From NCBI GenBank assembly GCA_039027855.1, contig JBCCJI010000003.1, positions 62,001 through 126,000 of the forward strand: a stretch of DNA of 64,000 nucleotides, read 5' to 3'. The position numbers were made by a program, and so were the translations under genes. Numbering within the stretch: position 1 is the first letter of the stretch; every line of letters starts with the position of its first letter. The DNA is from Thermohalobaculum sp039027855 (GTDB taxonomy: Bacteria; Pseudomonadota; Alphaproteobacteria; Rhodobacterales; Rhodobacteraceae). The notes beneath the pieces were generated by a model. That model ran no database searches and was not told where the DNA came from. It was given only the letters and a program-made list of their open reading frames with translations. Of this stretch, positions 51,945 through 61,009 are shown in pieces.

Positions 51945-52661
51945 ATGCGCCCTTCCGGCCGACAGAACGATGCGCTCCGCCCCGTCTCGATCGAGACCGG
52001 CTATACCCGCCATGCCGAGGGATCGGCGCTGATCCGGATGGGTGACACGGTGGTGCTCTGCACGGCATCCGTCGATGAGAAAGCGCCGCCCTTCCTGCGC
52101 AACTCAGGCCTCGGCTGGGTGACGGCGGAATACGGCATGCTGCCGCGTTCCACCCATACCCGGTCGCGCCGCGAAAGCATGGCAGGGCGCGTCGGCGGGC
52201 GCACGCAGGAGATCCAGCGCCTGATCGGCCGCTCGCTCCGCGCCGGGACCGACCGGGTGATCATGGGCGAGCGTCAGATCGTCGTCGACTGCGACGTGCT
52301 GCAGGCCGATGGCGGCACGCGCACCGCCTCCATCACCGGCGGCTGGGTGGCGCTGAGGCTGGCCGCCGAGACGCTGGTGGCAGGCGGGGTGATCACCGAG
52401 AACCCGATCACCGAGCATATCGCCGCGGTCTCCTGCGGGGTCTATAACGGCCAGACGGTGCTGGATCTCGACTACCCCGAGGACAGCGAAGCCGGCACCG
52501 ACGCCAATTTCGTCATGACCGGCTCGGGCGGCATGGTCGAACTGCAGGGCTCGGCCGAGGGCGCCCCCTTCTCCGAGGCCGAGTTCCTCGCCATGCTGAC
52601 CCTTGCCCGCAAGGGCATCGGAGAACTGGTCGAGGCGCAAAAGGCGGCGATTAGTGGGTGA
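51945..52661 (+). CDS. rph: Ribonuclease PH
   Basis: A 238-residue phosphorolytic 3'-5' exoribonuclease that trims tRNA 3' ends. Motifs are MRPSGRQNDALRPVSIETGY, VLCTASVDEKAPPF, GWVTAEYGMLPRSTHTRSRRE (Arg-rich substrate/tetramer region), VDCDVLQADGGTRTASI and NFVMTGSGGMVELQGSAEG. Length and motifs are standard. Its stop overlaps the GTG that opens the unusual domain at 52654. Confidence 0.97.
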   Translation: MRPSGRQNDALRPVSIETGYTRHAEGSALIRMGDTVVLCTASVDEKAPPFLRNSGLGWVTAEYGMLPRSTHTRSRRESMAGRVGGRTQEIQRLIGRSLRAGTDRVIMGERQIVVDCDVLQADGGTRTASITGGWVALRLAAETLVAGGVITENPITEHIAAVSCGVYNGQTVLDLDYPEDSEAGTDANFVMTGSGGMVELQGSAEGAPFSEAEFLAMLTLARKGIGELVEAQKAAISG

Positions 52662-53103
52662 GAAACCGCCCTATGTTTCGCTCGGTTCGGTGCCGTCGCC
52701 TTGGGACGGGCCCGCCTTCGACGCCTTTGCCGCCGTTCTCGAACCGCTGGGTTTTCGGCGCGATCAGTTTGACTTCTGGCGCCCGGGGCCTTTCGGGGCT
52801 CAGGTCATCTATCTGACGTCCCTACCATTGGGTACTTACGGAACAGATCAATGCATCATCATTCCGTTCGTTGCGCGCAGTCGAGGCGCTGACGCTGATT
52901 GGACGCATGAAACGCTCGCTTGGTGCGGCATGCTGAACGAAGGCGGGGATGGTGTCGGCCGATGGGTTTGCCCCGATCTCAGTGACGACCCTGTGGGAGC
53001 CGCCGCCTGCCTCGCTGACGCTGCCGCAATGACTTGGCGGGTCGCCGAAACGGCCTTTGCCGAGGATATCAACCCGATAATGCTCGCGCGACCGGAGAGC
53101 GCC
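52654..53103 (+). CDS. Unknown (DUF4304-like?) domain reading in frame into RdgB
   Basis: From GTG at 52654, overlapping the rph stop, 150 codons are open with no stop before the RdgB start, so the frame would give one 367-residue fusion. The stretch looks coding: FDAFAAVLEPLGFRRDQFDFW, then AQVIYLTSLPLGTYGTDQCII and WTHETLAWCGMLNEGGDGVG. It faintly resembles DUF4304/immunity-type domains. Base composition dips (28 of 60 G+C at 52801-52860). RdgB keeps its own GGAGAG and ATG, so it may be a separate N-terminal domain, a read-through fusion, or a partial insertion. Confidence 0.5.
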
Positions 53104-53757
53104 ATGCCCGATCAGAGCCTTCTTGATGCTGGCCGTCGCCGCCTCGCGCCCGGTCGGCTGGTGGTGGCCAGTCACAATGCCGGCAAGGTGCGCGAGATCC
53201 GGGCGCTGTTGGAGCCCTACGGCGTGGAGCCGGTCTCAGCCGTGGAGCTTGGCCTGCCCGAACCCGACGAGACCGAAACGACCTACACCGGCAATGCGCG
53301 GCTGAAGGCCCATGCGGCGGCGGTGGCCTCGGGCCTGCCGGCGCTGGCCGATGACAGCGGGATCGGTGTCGCCCTTCTCGACTGGGCGCCGGGGATCCAT
53401 TCCGCGCGCTTTGCGGAACGCCCCGGCGCGGGGCGCGATTTCGCCTGGGGCATGGCGCGGCTTTGGGAGGAGATCGACGACAAGGCGCCGGGAGCCGAGG
53501 CGCCCCAGGCGTCGTTCTTCTGCGCCCTCTCGCTCGCCTGGCCGGACGGGCATGACGAGACGTTTCTCGGCCGGGTCGACGGTACGCTGGTGCGAGAGCC
53601 CCGCGGCGACCGGGGTTTCGGCTATGATCCGATCTTCGTGGCCGATGGCCATGCGCAGACCTTTGGGGAGATGGACCCGGACGCCAAGCACGCGATGAGC
53701 CACCGGGCCGATGCCTTTGCCAAGCTGGTCGCGGCCTGTCTCGCGCCGGTCGACTGA
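53104..53757 (+). CDS. rdgB: RdgB/HAM1 non-canonical purine NTP pyrophosphatase
   Basis: A 217-residue enzyme that hydrolyses dITP, XTP and similar nucleotides to monophosphates. Motifs are LVVASHNAGKVREIRALL, the triphosphate/metal loop TYTGNARLKAHAAA, LADDSGIGVALLDWAPGIHSARF and the C-terminal GYDPIFVADGHAQTFGEM and SHRADAFAKL. ATG at 53104 with GGAGAG upstream gives the family's normal length. It lies in the conserved rph-rdgB-hemW block, but the frame is open upstream into an unrelated domain. Confidence 0.94.
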   Translation: MPDQSLLDAGRRRLAPGRLVVASHNAGKVREIRALLEPYGVEPVSAVELGLPEPDETETTYTGNARLKAHAAAVASGLPALADDSGIGVALLDWAPGIHSARFAERPGAGRDFAWGMARLWEEIDDKAPGAEAPQASFFCALSLAWPDGHDETFLGRVDGTLVREPRGDRGFGYDPIFVADGHAQTFGEMDPDAKHAMSHRADAFAKLVAACLAPVD

Positions 53758-53769
53758 CAGGAGAGCCCG

Positions 53770-54162
53770 ATGACCCGACGCCTGATCTCCACCGGCTCAC
53801 CGTTCGAGCGTGACTATGCCTATTCGCGCGCCGTGGTGCAGGGCGACTGGTGCTTTGTCGCGGGCACGACCGGGTACGACTATGCCTCGATGTCGATGCC
53901 CGAGAGCGCCGAGGACCAGGCGCGCGCGGCGCTCGCCACCATCGCACGGGCGCTGGACGAGGCGGGGTTCGCGATGGCCGATATCGTGCGCACGGCGATC
54001 TACATCCCCGACCCGGCCGACCATCCGGCCATCGGCGTGGCGCTGCGTGAGGCGCTGGGCGACGTACTGCCGGCCAATACCACGGTGGCGAGCCCTCTGC
54101 TGAAGCCGGAGATGAAGGTCGAGATCGAGGTGACCGCGCTTCGCCGCAGCGCCGCGGGCTGA
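53770..54162 (+). CDS. RidA-family protein (reactive intermediate deaminase)
   Basis: A 130-residue YjgF/RidA/UK114-fold protein. It shows YSRAVVQGDWCFVAGTTG, QARAALATIARALDEAGFAMADIVRTAIYI and ANTTVASPLLKPEMKVEIEVTAL. The canonical RidA Arg (in the VRxxxY/N region) appears within DIVRTAIYI. Members deaminate reactive enamines/imines or act as chorismatase-like enzymes. It follows rdgB by 12 bp. Confidence 0.88.
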   Translation: MTRRLISTGSPFERDYAYSRAVVQGDWCFVAGTTGYDYASMSMPESAEDQARAALATIARALDEAGFAMADIVRTAIYIPDPADHPAIGVALREALGDVLPANTTVASPLLKPEMKVEIEVTALRRSAAG

Positions 54163-54163
54163 C

Positions 54164-54451
54164 ATGGCGAAGGGCGCGAAACGGGATGGCGGCAAGCGCG
54201 GGTCGCGCGGCGGCAAGGCGCGTGCACCGGGCACAACTGTCGCGCCGACGCCCCAGGCACCGCCTCCCGCGACGCGCGGCACGCTGGCCGATCGTGACGC
54301 CTATGCCTGGCGATACCGGGTCATCCTGACGCTGGTCTTCGTCCTCGCCCTTGCCCTCGGCCTTCTCCGGGGCAACCTCTTCGCCCTGTTGGCGGGGCTT
54401 GGAGGGCTCGGATGGCTCGCACTGGTGTGGCGACGGCGGAACCCGCGCTGA
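54164..54451 (+). CDS. Small membrane protein between ridA-like gene and hemW
   Basis: A 95-residue protein. The first 45 residues are basic and Gly/Ala/Pro-rich (KGAKRDGGKRGSRGGKARA). They are followed by two closely spaced hydrophobic segments (VILTLVFVLALALGLL and LFALLAGLGGLGWLALVW) and a basic end, RRRNPR. Function is unknown. Its stop overlaps the hemW start (TGATG). Confidence 0.7.
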   Translation: MAKGAKRDGGKRGSRGGKARAPGTTVAPTPQAPPPATRGTLADRDAYAWRYRVILTLVFVLALALGLLRGNLFALLAGLGGLGWLALVWRRRNPR

Positions 54452-55707
54452 TGGCGGACGGTGCTGCCGTGACGGCGGCGCCCGGCCCGCCCGCTGGCCC
54501 GTCCCCTGGCCCTATGACCGGTCCGCAGCCGCTCGGCACCCCCGACTGGCGCGCGGGCGGTTTCGGCCTCTACGTCCATTGGCCCTTCTGCAAGGCCAAG
54601 TGCCCCTATTGCGACTTCAACAGCCACGTGACGCGCGAGGCGGTGGACCACGCAGCCTGGGCCGCGCGGCTGGTGGCCGAGATGGGCCATATGCGCTGCC
54701 TGACCGGGCCGCGCCCGCTCGACACCCTCTTCTTCGGCGGCGGCACCCCCAGCCTGATGGCCGCCAGCACCGTGGACCGCGTGATTGCCGAGGCCGACCG
54801 GCTCTGGGGCCTCGCCCCCGGCGCTGAGGTCACGCTGGAGGCCAACCCCACCAGCGTCGAGGCTGCGACCTTCGCCGATTATGCCGCCGCCGGGGTCAAC
54901 CGCGTCTCGGTCGGCGTGCAGGCGCTCGACGATGACGATCTCCGCCGGCTCGGTCGCACCCACTCGGTGGCCGAGGCGCTGGAGGCCATCGCCGTCGCGC
55001 GCCGCGCCTTCGCCCGCGTGTCCTTCGACCTGATCTACGCCCGTCAGCACCAGCGCCCCGCGGCCTGGGCTGCCGAGCTCGACCGCGCGCTCGCCTTCGG
55101 CCCCGATCACCTGTCGCTTTACCAGCTGACCATCGAGGAGGGGACGCGCTTTGCCGAGCTGCATGCCCGCGGCCGCCTGAGGGTGCCCGAGGACGATGCC
55201 GCCGCCGAGATGTATGCGCTGACCGCCGAGCGTACCGGCGCGGCGGGGCTGCCGGCCTATGAGGTCTCGAACCACGCCCGTCCGGGGGCGGAGAGCCGGC
55301 ACAACCTGATCTACTGGCGCTATGGCGACTACGCCGGCATCGGCCCCGGCGCCCATGGCCGCCTGACGCTGGAGGACGGCACGCGGATCGCGACCGAGAC
55401 CCTGGCAGATCCTGCCGCCTGGGGCGCTGCAGTGGCGCGAGAGACCCATGCGCTGATGCGCGAGGAGCCGGTGGATGAGGGCGAGCAGGCCATCGAGATG
55501 GCGCTGATGGGCCTGCGTCTCACCGAAGGCATCGACCCCGAGCGCTATACCCGGCTCGCCGGTGGTGGGTTTGACCCGAACCGGATCGCCACGCTGGTCG
55601 AGGATGGGCTGCTGATCCGCCGTACCGTGCCGGGTGGCCAACGCCTTGCAGTGACCGAGACCGGGCGGCCGATCCTGAACGCGATCTTGCGCGAACTGCT
55701 GGCTTGA
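54451..55707 (+). CDS. hemW: HemW, radical SAM heme chaperone
   Basis: A 418-residue radical SAM protein of the HemW (former HemN-like) type that binds and delivers heme. The [4Fe-4S] motif is CKAKCPYCDF, preceded by LYVHWPF. Then come FFGGGTPSLM, LEANPTSVE, NRVSVGVQALDDDDL and the HemW signature RHNLIYWRYGDYAGIGPGAHG. About 40 low-complexity residues precede the core. ATG at 54451 overlaps the upstream stop; an earlier ATG at 54412 is possible. Confidence 0.93.
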   Translation: MADGAAVTAAPGPPAGPSPGPMTGPQPLGTPDWRAGGFGLYVHWPFCKAKCPYCDFNSHVTREAVDHAAWAARLVAEMGHMRCLTGPRPLDTLFFGGGTPSLMAASTVDRVIAEADRLWGLAPGAEVTLEANPTSVEAATFADYAAAGVNRVSVGVQALDDDDLRRLGRTHSVAEALEAIAVARRAFARVSFDLIYARQHQRPAAWAAELDRALAFGPDHLSLYQLTIEEGTRFAELHARGRLRVPEDDAAAEMYALTAERTGAAGLPAYEVSNHARPGAESRHNLIYWRYGDYAGIGPGAHGRLTLEDGTRIATETLADPAAWGAAVARETHALMREEPVDEGEQAIEMALMGLRLTEGIDPERYTRLAGGGFDPNRIATLVEDGLLIRRTVPGGQRLAVTETGRPILNAILRELLA

Positions 55708-55735
55708 GACCTCCGATCCGGGCGAGGGTGGCGCG

Positions 55736-56125
55736 ATGACACGTCTTCTCTGGTGCATCGCGGGGTGGGGCGCTTTCGGGCTCGGCGCGCTGGGCGCGGT
55801 TCTGCCGCTGCTGCCGACGGTGCCCTTCATGCTGCTCGCCGCCTTCTGCTTCGCGCGGGGGTCGGAGCGGTTTCATCTCTGGCTGACCACGCATCCGCGC
55901 TTTGGCCCCGCCATCAGCGACTGGAATGCTTCGGGTGTGATCCGGCCGAAAGCCAAGCGGGCGGCGGTGATCGCCATCGCGCTTGGCTTTGGCCTGTCGG
56001 TGGCGCTGGGCGTGCCGGGCCACGTGCTGGCGATCCAGGCCGTCGTGCTGGGTGCGGTGCTGGTGTTCATCCTCACCCGCCCGGGCGCGGCGCACGACGG
56101 AGGGCCTGGCGACGGCTCGCCCTGA
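55736..56125 (+). CDS. DUF454 (YbaN-like) inner-membrane protein
   Basis: A 129-residue membrane protein. It has the DUF454 pattern GLGALGAVLPLLPTVPFMLLAAFCFARGSERFHLWLT, then HPRFGPAISDWNASGVIRPKAK and two further helices. Function is unknown. It lies 28 bp after hemW and converges on mutS. Confidence 0.88.
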   Translation: MTRLLWCIAGWGAFGLGALGAVLPLLPTVPFMLLAAFCFARGSERFHLWLTTHPRFGPAISDWNASGVIRPKAKRAAVIAIALGFGLSVALGVPGHVLAIQAVVLGAVLVFILTRPGAAHDGGPGDGSP

Positions 56126-56133
56126 GGCGGCGC

Positions 56134-58923
56134 TCAGGCCTTCGGCAATAGCGCGCGCAGCCGGTACAGAGCGTCCAGCGCCTCTCGCGGGCTGAGTGCA
56201 TCGGGGTCGAGCGCCGCAAGCGCCTCGATCAGGCCGCTATCCGCGGCGGGCGCAGGCGGCGGCGGGGTCGGGCGCGCGGCGAACAGCGGCAACCCGTCGA
56301 GCGCCGCGCCGATATCCGCGGCCCCCGTCGCATCGCCATCCCGGTCCCGCGCCTCCAGCCGGCTCAGCACCTCGCGCGCCCGGTCGACCACCGCATCGGG
56401 CAACCCGGCCAGCCGCGCGACCTGCACGCCATAGCTGCGATCGGCCGCGCCCGGTGCGATCTCGTGCAGAAAGACGACCTCGCCCTCCCATTCGCGCACG
56501 CGCACCGACACCGGCGCGAGGGCCGGCAACCGGTCGGCCAGCGCCGTCAGCTCGTGGTAATGGGTGGCGAACAGGCCCCGACAGCGATTGACGTCGTGCA
56601 GATGCTCCAGCGTGGCCCAGGCGATGGATAGCCCGTCCCAGGTCGCCGTGCCGCGCCCGATCTCATCCAGGATCACCAGCGCGGCGGGGCCGGCCTGGTT
56701 CAGGATCGCGGCGGTCTCCACCATCTCGACCATGAAGGTCGAGCGTCCGGCGGCGAGGTCATCGGCCGCGCCCACCCGGCTGAACACCTGATCGATGACG
56801 CCGAGATGCGCGGCCTCGGCCGGCACGTAAAGCCCGGCCTGGGCCAGGATCGCGATCAGCGCGTTCTGGCGGAGGAAAGTCGATTTGCCCGCCATGTTTG
56901 GCCCGGTCACCAGCCAGAGCGGCGCGGGCCCGTCCGCCCCGGCGCTGAGATCGGCATCATTCGGCACGAAGCTGCGCCCCTCACGCCTCAGCGCCGCCTC
57001 CACCCCCGGATGACGCCCGCCGGTGATGGCAAAGCTGCGCGAGCGGTCGACCACGGGGCGCACCCAGCCGCCGTCGCCCGCCAGACGCGCCGCCGACAGC
57101 GCCACGTCCAGCATCGCGAGTGCCGCGGCGACGCCGGTCAGCGCGCCGTGCTCGGCCAGCACCGCCTCAACGAGGCCCGCGAACAGCCGCGCCTCGATCT
57201 CGGCCGCGCGGGCGCCAGCATTCAGGATCGCGTTCTCGGTCTCGGCCAGCGCCTCGGTCGTGAAGCGGTGCGCATTGGCGAGCGTCTGGCGGTGGCGGAA
57301 CTCCGGGTTCTCGTGCAGCCGCTCGGCATGGCGGGCGGTGACCTCGACGAAATAGCCGAGGACGTTGTTGTGCTTGATCTTCAGGCTGTCGATCCCAGTC
57401 GCCTGGGCCAGATCGCGCTGCATGCCCGCGATGACGCCCCGGCCCTCGGCCGAGAGCTGGCGCGCCCGGTCCAGATCGCCGTCATGCCCCGCCCGGATCG
57501 CGCCGCCCTGCGACAGCGCCAGCGGCGGGCTGTCGGCCAGCGCGTCCTCCAGCGTCTGGCGCAGAGCATCATGACCGGTCAGCGCGGCGAGGGCAGCGTC
57601 GATTTCGACTGGCAGGGGCGCCAGCGCAGACGGATCGGCAGGCGCCAGCGAGGGTGGCAGCGTGGCTGCCGCCTGCAGCGCGCCGCGCACGGCCGCCACA
57701 TCGCGTGGCCCACCCCGGCCGAGGGCAAGGCGCGACAGGGCACGCTCCAGGTCCGGCGTCTCCGCCAGGGTCGCATCCAGCACGGCGGCCGCATCGGGGC
57801 GCGCGGCCAGCCAGTCGACCGCGTCGTGGCGCGCGGCAATCGCCGCGGGGTCGATCAGCGGCGCTGACAGCCGCTCGGCCAACAGCCGTGCCCCGGCGCC
57901 GGTGCGCGTGCGGTCAACCGCGGCCAGCAGGCTGCCCTCCCGCGCGCCCGAGAGCGTGCGCATCAGCTCCAGGTTCCGCCGTGTCGCCGCGTCGATGCGC
58001 ATCACCGCATCCACCGCCTCGCGCCGCGGAGGGCGCAGCATCGGCAGACGGCCCTGCTGGGTCAGTTCGAGGTAATCGGCGAGCGCGCCCAGCGCCGCGA
58101 TCTCGACCCGCGAGAACGCCCCGAAACCGTCCAGGCTGGCGACGCGAAACAGCCGCTTCAGCCGCTCACCCCCCGCCTGGCTGTCGAAGGCGGCGCGCGC
58201 GCGCGGGGTCACGACCGCGCCCGCCTGCTCAGCCGCGGCGACCAGGAGGGCGCTAGCGTCGTTGGCCCCATCCGGCTCGGCCAGCAGCACTTCGGAGGGC
58301 GCGAGGCGGGCCATCTGAGCCCCGATGGCACCAGGCGCGACCGGGGCGACGGCCAGCGCACCGGTCGAAAGCTCGACCCAGGCGAGCGCGGTCTCCTCAC
58401 GGATCACGGCGACGGCGGCGAGGTAGTTCGACGCCCGCGCCTCCAGCAGCGTGTCCTCGGTCAACGTGCCGGGGGTGACGAGGCGCACCACCGCGCGGCG
58501 CACGACAGACTTGGAGCCGCGCTTCTTCGCCTCGGCCGGATCCTCGGTCTGCTCGCAGACGGCGACACGAAAACCTTTGCGGATAAGCGTGTTGAGATAG
58601 GCCTCGGCCGAATGCACCGGCACGCCGCACATGGCGATGTCCTCGCCCAGATGCTTGCCCCGCCGGGTCAGCGCGATGTCGAGCGCCGCCGCCGCCGCCA
58701 CCGCATCGTCGAAGAACAGCTCGTAGAAATCGCCCATGCGGTAGAACAGCAGGGCATCGGGATGGCCGGCCTTGATCTCAAGATACTGCGCCATCATCGG
58801 CGTCGCCCCGGGCGGCGGGACGAAGGCCTGCTGAGCGGTGGTCGCGGGGGACGGTGCCGCCGGGGCCTCTGCGGCGGTCTTGTCCAGCGCCTCGGGCGGC
58901 GGGTGCTTGGCGGGTTTGCCCAT
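56134..58923 (-). CDS. mutS: DNA mismatch repair protein MutS
   Basis: A 929-residue mismatch sensor. An N-terminal extension rich in Ala/Pro precedes MMAQYLEIKAGHPDALLFYRM, then the mismatch-reading motif GDFYELF. Connector, core and clamp domains follow. The ATPase has Walker A TGPNMAGKSTFLRQ, Walker B VILDEIGRGTATWDG and FATHYHELTAL. ATG at 58923 is chosen; upstream codons to 58995 would need a TTG start. It converges with the DUF454 gene, leaving an 8-bp gap. Confidence 0.96.
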   Translation of the reverse strand: MGKPAKHPPPEALDKTAAEAPAAPSPATTAQQAFVPPPGATPMMAQYLEIKAGHPDALLFYRMGDFYELFFDDAVAAAAALDIALTRRGKHLGEDIAMCGVPVHSAEAYLNTLIRKGFRVAVCEQTEDPAEAKKRGSKSVVRRAVVRLVTPGTLTEDTLLEARASNYLAAVAVIREETALAWVELSTGALAVAPVAPGAIGAQMARLAPSEVLLAEPDGANDASALLVAAAEQAGAVVTPRARAAFDSQAGGERLKRLFRVASLDGFGAFSRVEIAALGALADYLELTQQGRLPMLRPPRREAVDAVMRIDAATRRNLELMRTLSGAREGSLLAAVDRTRTGAGARLLAERLSAPLIDPAAIAARHDAVDWLAARPDAAAVLDATLAETPDLERALSRLALGRGGPRDVAAVRGALQAAATLPPSLAPADPSALAPLPVEIDAALAALTGHDALRQTLEDALADSPPLALSQGGAIRAGHDGDLDRARQLSAEGRGVIAGMQRDLAQATGIDSLKIKHNNVLGYFVEVTARHAERLHENPEFRHRQTLANAHRFTTEALAETENAILNAGARAAEIEARLFAGLVEAVLAEHGALTGVAAALAMLDVALSAARLAGDGGWVRPVVDRSRSFAITGGRHPGVEAALRREGRSFVPNDADLSAGADGPAPLWLVTGPNMAGKSTFLRQNALIAILAQAGLYVPAEAAHLGVIDQVFSRVGAADDLAAGRSTFMVEMVETAAILNQAGPAALVILDEIGRGTATWDGLSIAWATLEHLHDVNRCRGLFATHYHELTALADRLPALAPVSVRVREWEGEVVFLHEIAPGAADRSYGVQVARLAGLPDAVVDRAREVLSRLEARDRDGDATGAADIGAALDGLPLFAARPTPPPPAPAADSGLIEALAALDPDALSPREALDALYRLRALLPKA

Positions 58924-58985
58924 GCCCTCGCCGGTAGCATGCGCCGCCTGCCCGGTGAATAGAGCGATGAGCTTTGGAGCGCTGG

Positions 58986-59018
58986 CCCCGCTCAAGCCCC
59001 GCTCAAGCCCCGCTCAAG
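58986..59018. repeat. Three perfect copies of an 11-bp tandem repeat upstream of mutS
   Basis: CCCCGCTCAAG is repeated exactly three times at 58986-58996, 58997-59007 and 59008-59018, about 60-95 bp before the mutS start. It lies where a promoter or operator would be, but the sequence has no resemblance to known boxes. It may simply be a slippage product. Confidence 0.85.
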
Positions 59019-59147
59019 CACTGGCGCGCTTCCGTGATGGGTTGCAGCGCGGGTCGGGCGTGCCGTTGCGGGTCGGGCTAGTATGGAGGCGACCACTGAT
59101 CACCTCCGCCCCCACTCGCCCAAACAGGCCCGACCCGGAGAGCACCG

Positions 59148-59774
59148 ATGACCCATGCCTATCACGAGATCGCCTTCACCCCCCGCGTGCTCGCCCTGCA
59201 AACTCAGCTCGGCAGCCGCGCCTCCTATGCCCGGTTCGAGGAAGGGCCGGTCACCAGCGACCGCATCGGCCCCAAGGAGGCCGATTTCATCGCCACGCGC
59301 GACAGCTTCTACATCGCCAGCGTGTCCGAGACCGGCTGGCCCTATCTGCAGCACCGGGGCGGGCCGGCGGGCTTTTTGCGGGTGCTGGATGACCGGACGC
59401 TCGGCTATGCCGATTTCAGCGGGAACCGGCAGTACCTGACGCTGGCCAACACCGCCGCCGATGACCGGGTGTCGCTGTTCCTGATGGATTACGCCCGGCG
59501 CGCCCGACTGAAGGTGATGGGCCGGGCACGAGTGGTTGAGCCGACCGACAAAGCGACGCTCGCCAAGCTCACCGTTCCCGGCTACCGCGCCCGGGTCGAG
59601 CGGGGGATCGCCATCGAGGTGGCGGCGCTCGACTGGAACTGCCCCCAGCACATCACCCCGCGCCTGAACGAGGCGGAGTACGACGCCGCCGTCCGGCCCC
59701 TGCTCGACCGGATCGCCGAGCTTGAGGCCGCGCTGGCGGCGAAAGGAGGCACTGCCCCGGCTGGCGGCACTTAA
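59148..59774 (+). CDS. Pyridoxamine 5'-phosphate oxidase-family (PPOX) flavoprotein
   Basis: A 208-residue split-barrel FMN-binding protein. It shows IGPKEADFIATRDSFYIASVSETGWPYLQHRGGPAGFL, GYADFSGNRQYLTLANTAADDRVSLFLMDY and CPQHITPRL near the end. Members act as reductases or oxidases of diverse substrates. GGAGAG precedes the ATG. Its stop overlaps the convergent unknown gene by four bases. Confidence 0.88.
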   Translation: MTHAYHEIAFTPRVLALQTQLGSRASYARFEEGPVTSDRIGPKEADFIATRDSFYIASVSETGWPYLQHRGGPAGFLRVLDDRTLGYADFSGNRQYLTLANTAADDRVSLFLMDYARRARLKVMGRARVVEPTDKATLAKLTVPGYRARVERGIAIEVAALDWNCPQHITPRLNEAEYDAAVRPLLDRIAELEAALAAKGGTAPAGGT

Positions 59775-60391
59775 AACTCGAAGGGTTTTGGGCGCTTGCC
59801 ACTCATATTGGTGTGGTCCACCGGCACGCCGCGCTGAAAATGGAGCTTCTCGACCAGGGCTTCCACATGTTTGCGACCCTTCATCGTCGACGGGATGACT
59901 AATTGACCGCCGTCTCGAAACAACAACGCAATATCAATGCACTTCATGTCACCTGATCGAAACGAGAAGAACGGTTCTCTCATCTGGACCCGAACGATCT
60001 GATCGGTGGTGTACTCCTGCGGGCGGCCGAGCCGGCGATACACCGAAGTATGCCGCCCATCGACCTCCATGAGAGGTATCATGAGCCAGCGGATGTAGTA
60101 TCGAAGGGTGTAGAAAAGCATCACGATGGCGCCGGCCGACATCAGAAAGAACTTCGTCATGGACATACCCGGCAGGGGTCTCGGCACCCCGCCCGGCCAG
60201 AAGGCCAGAAGAAACGCGATGCAGAGCGCCATGATCCGAATTGCCGCTAGGCCGTCGAACCGCGACTTTCGCAGCTGATAGCGCTGTCCACTGCCATGAA
60301 CGCGGCGTCGGTACTCGAGGAAGGCCTCGGTTAAGAAGTGTCCGACGACCAGACTGACGACCGTGGCGGCGATTTCGATAGGGGAGTCCAA
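59771..60391 (-). CDS. Unknown membrane protein with lower G+C
   Basis: A 206-residue protein I do not recognise. An N-terminal helix (IAATVVSLVVGHFLTEAFL), a basic loop and two more helices (IMALCIAFLLAFWPGG and FFLMSAGAIVMLFYTLRYYI) are followed by a cytosolic C-terminal half resembling a PH-like/DUF membrane-associated domain. The only in-frame start long enough is TTG at 60391, without a good ribosome site. One counted line (59941-60000) is 48% G+C against 65% in the adjacent PPOX gene, suggesting recent acquisition. Confidence 0.6.
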   Translation of the reverse strand: MDSPIEIAATVVSLVVGHFLTEAFLEYRRRVHGSGQRYQLRKSRFDGLAAIRIMALCIAFLLAFWPGGVPRPLPGMSMTKFFLMSAGAIVMLFYTLRYYIRWLMIPLMEVDGRHTSVYRRLGRPQEYTTDQIVRVQMREPFFSFRSGDMKCIDIALLFRDGGQLVIPSTMKGRKHVEALVEKLHFQRGVPVDHTNMSGKRPKPFEF

Positions 60392-60400
60392 CGAGCGACT

Positions 60401-61009
60401 CTATCCAACGATCACGCCAGCCCCGGCCCACTCGCTCCGGATGGCCGCGAGGGAGCCATTGAGGTCAATGGCGGCGGTCAGGTCCTCCAGCACCAGCGCC
60501 TCGAAGCCTTCGCGCCGGGCGTCGAGGGCCGACCAGCCGACGCAGAAATCGGTGGCGATGCCGACGAAGACGCAGCGCCCAACGCCGCGGGCGCGGAGAT
60601 AGCCGGTGAGCCCCGTGGGCGTCGTGTGGTCGTTCTCGAAAAAGGCCGAGTAGCTGTCGATGCCGGGCCGGAAGCCCTTGCGGATCACCGCATGCGCCGC
60701 ATCCGTCGGCAGATCGGGATGAAATGCCGCGCCGTCGCTGCCCTGGATGCAGTGCTCGGGCCAGAGGACCTGCGGGCCATAGGGCATCTCGACCTGATCG
60801 AACGGCGCGCGGCCCGGGTGGCTGGTGACAAAGCTCGCATGGCCCGCCGGGTGCCAGTCCTGCGTCAGCACGACCGTCGCAAAACGCGGCATCAGCGCGC
60901 CGATCGGCCCGGCCAGCGCCGCACCCCCTGCCACGGCCAGCGCGCCGCCCTCGCAGAAGTCGTTCTGGACATCGACGACGATCAACGCGTCACCGGGTTT
61001 CGGCTCCAT
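60401..61009 (-). CDS. pncA: Nicotinamidase (PncA)
   Basis: A 202-residue isochorismatase-fold amidase that converts nicotinamide to nicotinate for NAD salvage. The catalytic Asp is in LIVVDVQNDFCEGG. The metal site is VVLTQDWHPAGHASF with a further His in LWPEHCIQG. The catalytic Lys is in AVIRKGF, and the nucleophile Cys in GIATDFCVGWSALDA. The motif set and length are standard. Confidence 0.94.
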   Translation of the reverse strand: MEPKPGDALIVVDVQNDFCEGGALAVAGGAALAGPIGALMPRFATVVLTQDWHPAGHASFVTSHPGRAPFDQVEMPYGPQVLWPEHCIQGSDGAAFHPDLPTDAAHAVIRKGFRPGIDSYSAFFENDHTTPTGLTGYLRARGVGRCVFVGIATDFCVGWSALDARREGFEALVLEDLTAAIDLNGSLAAIRSEWAGAGVIVG

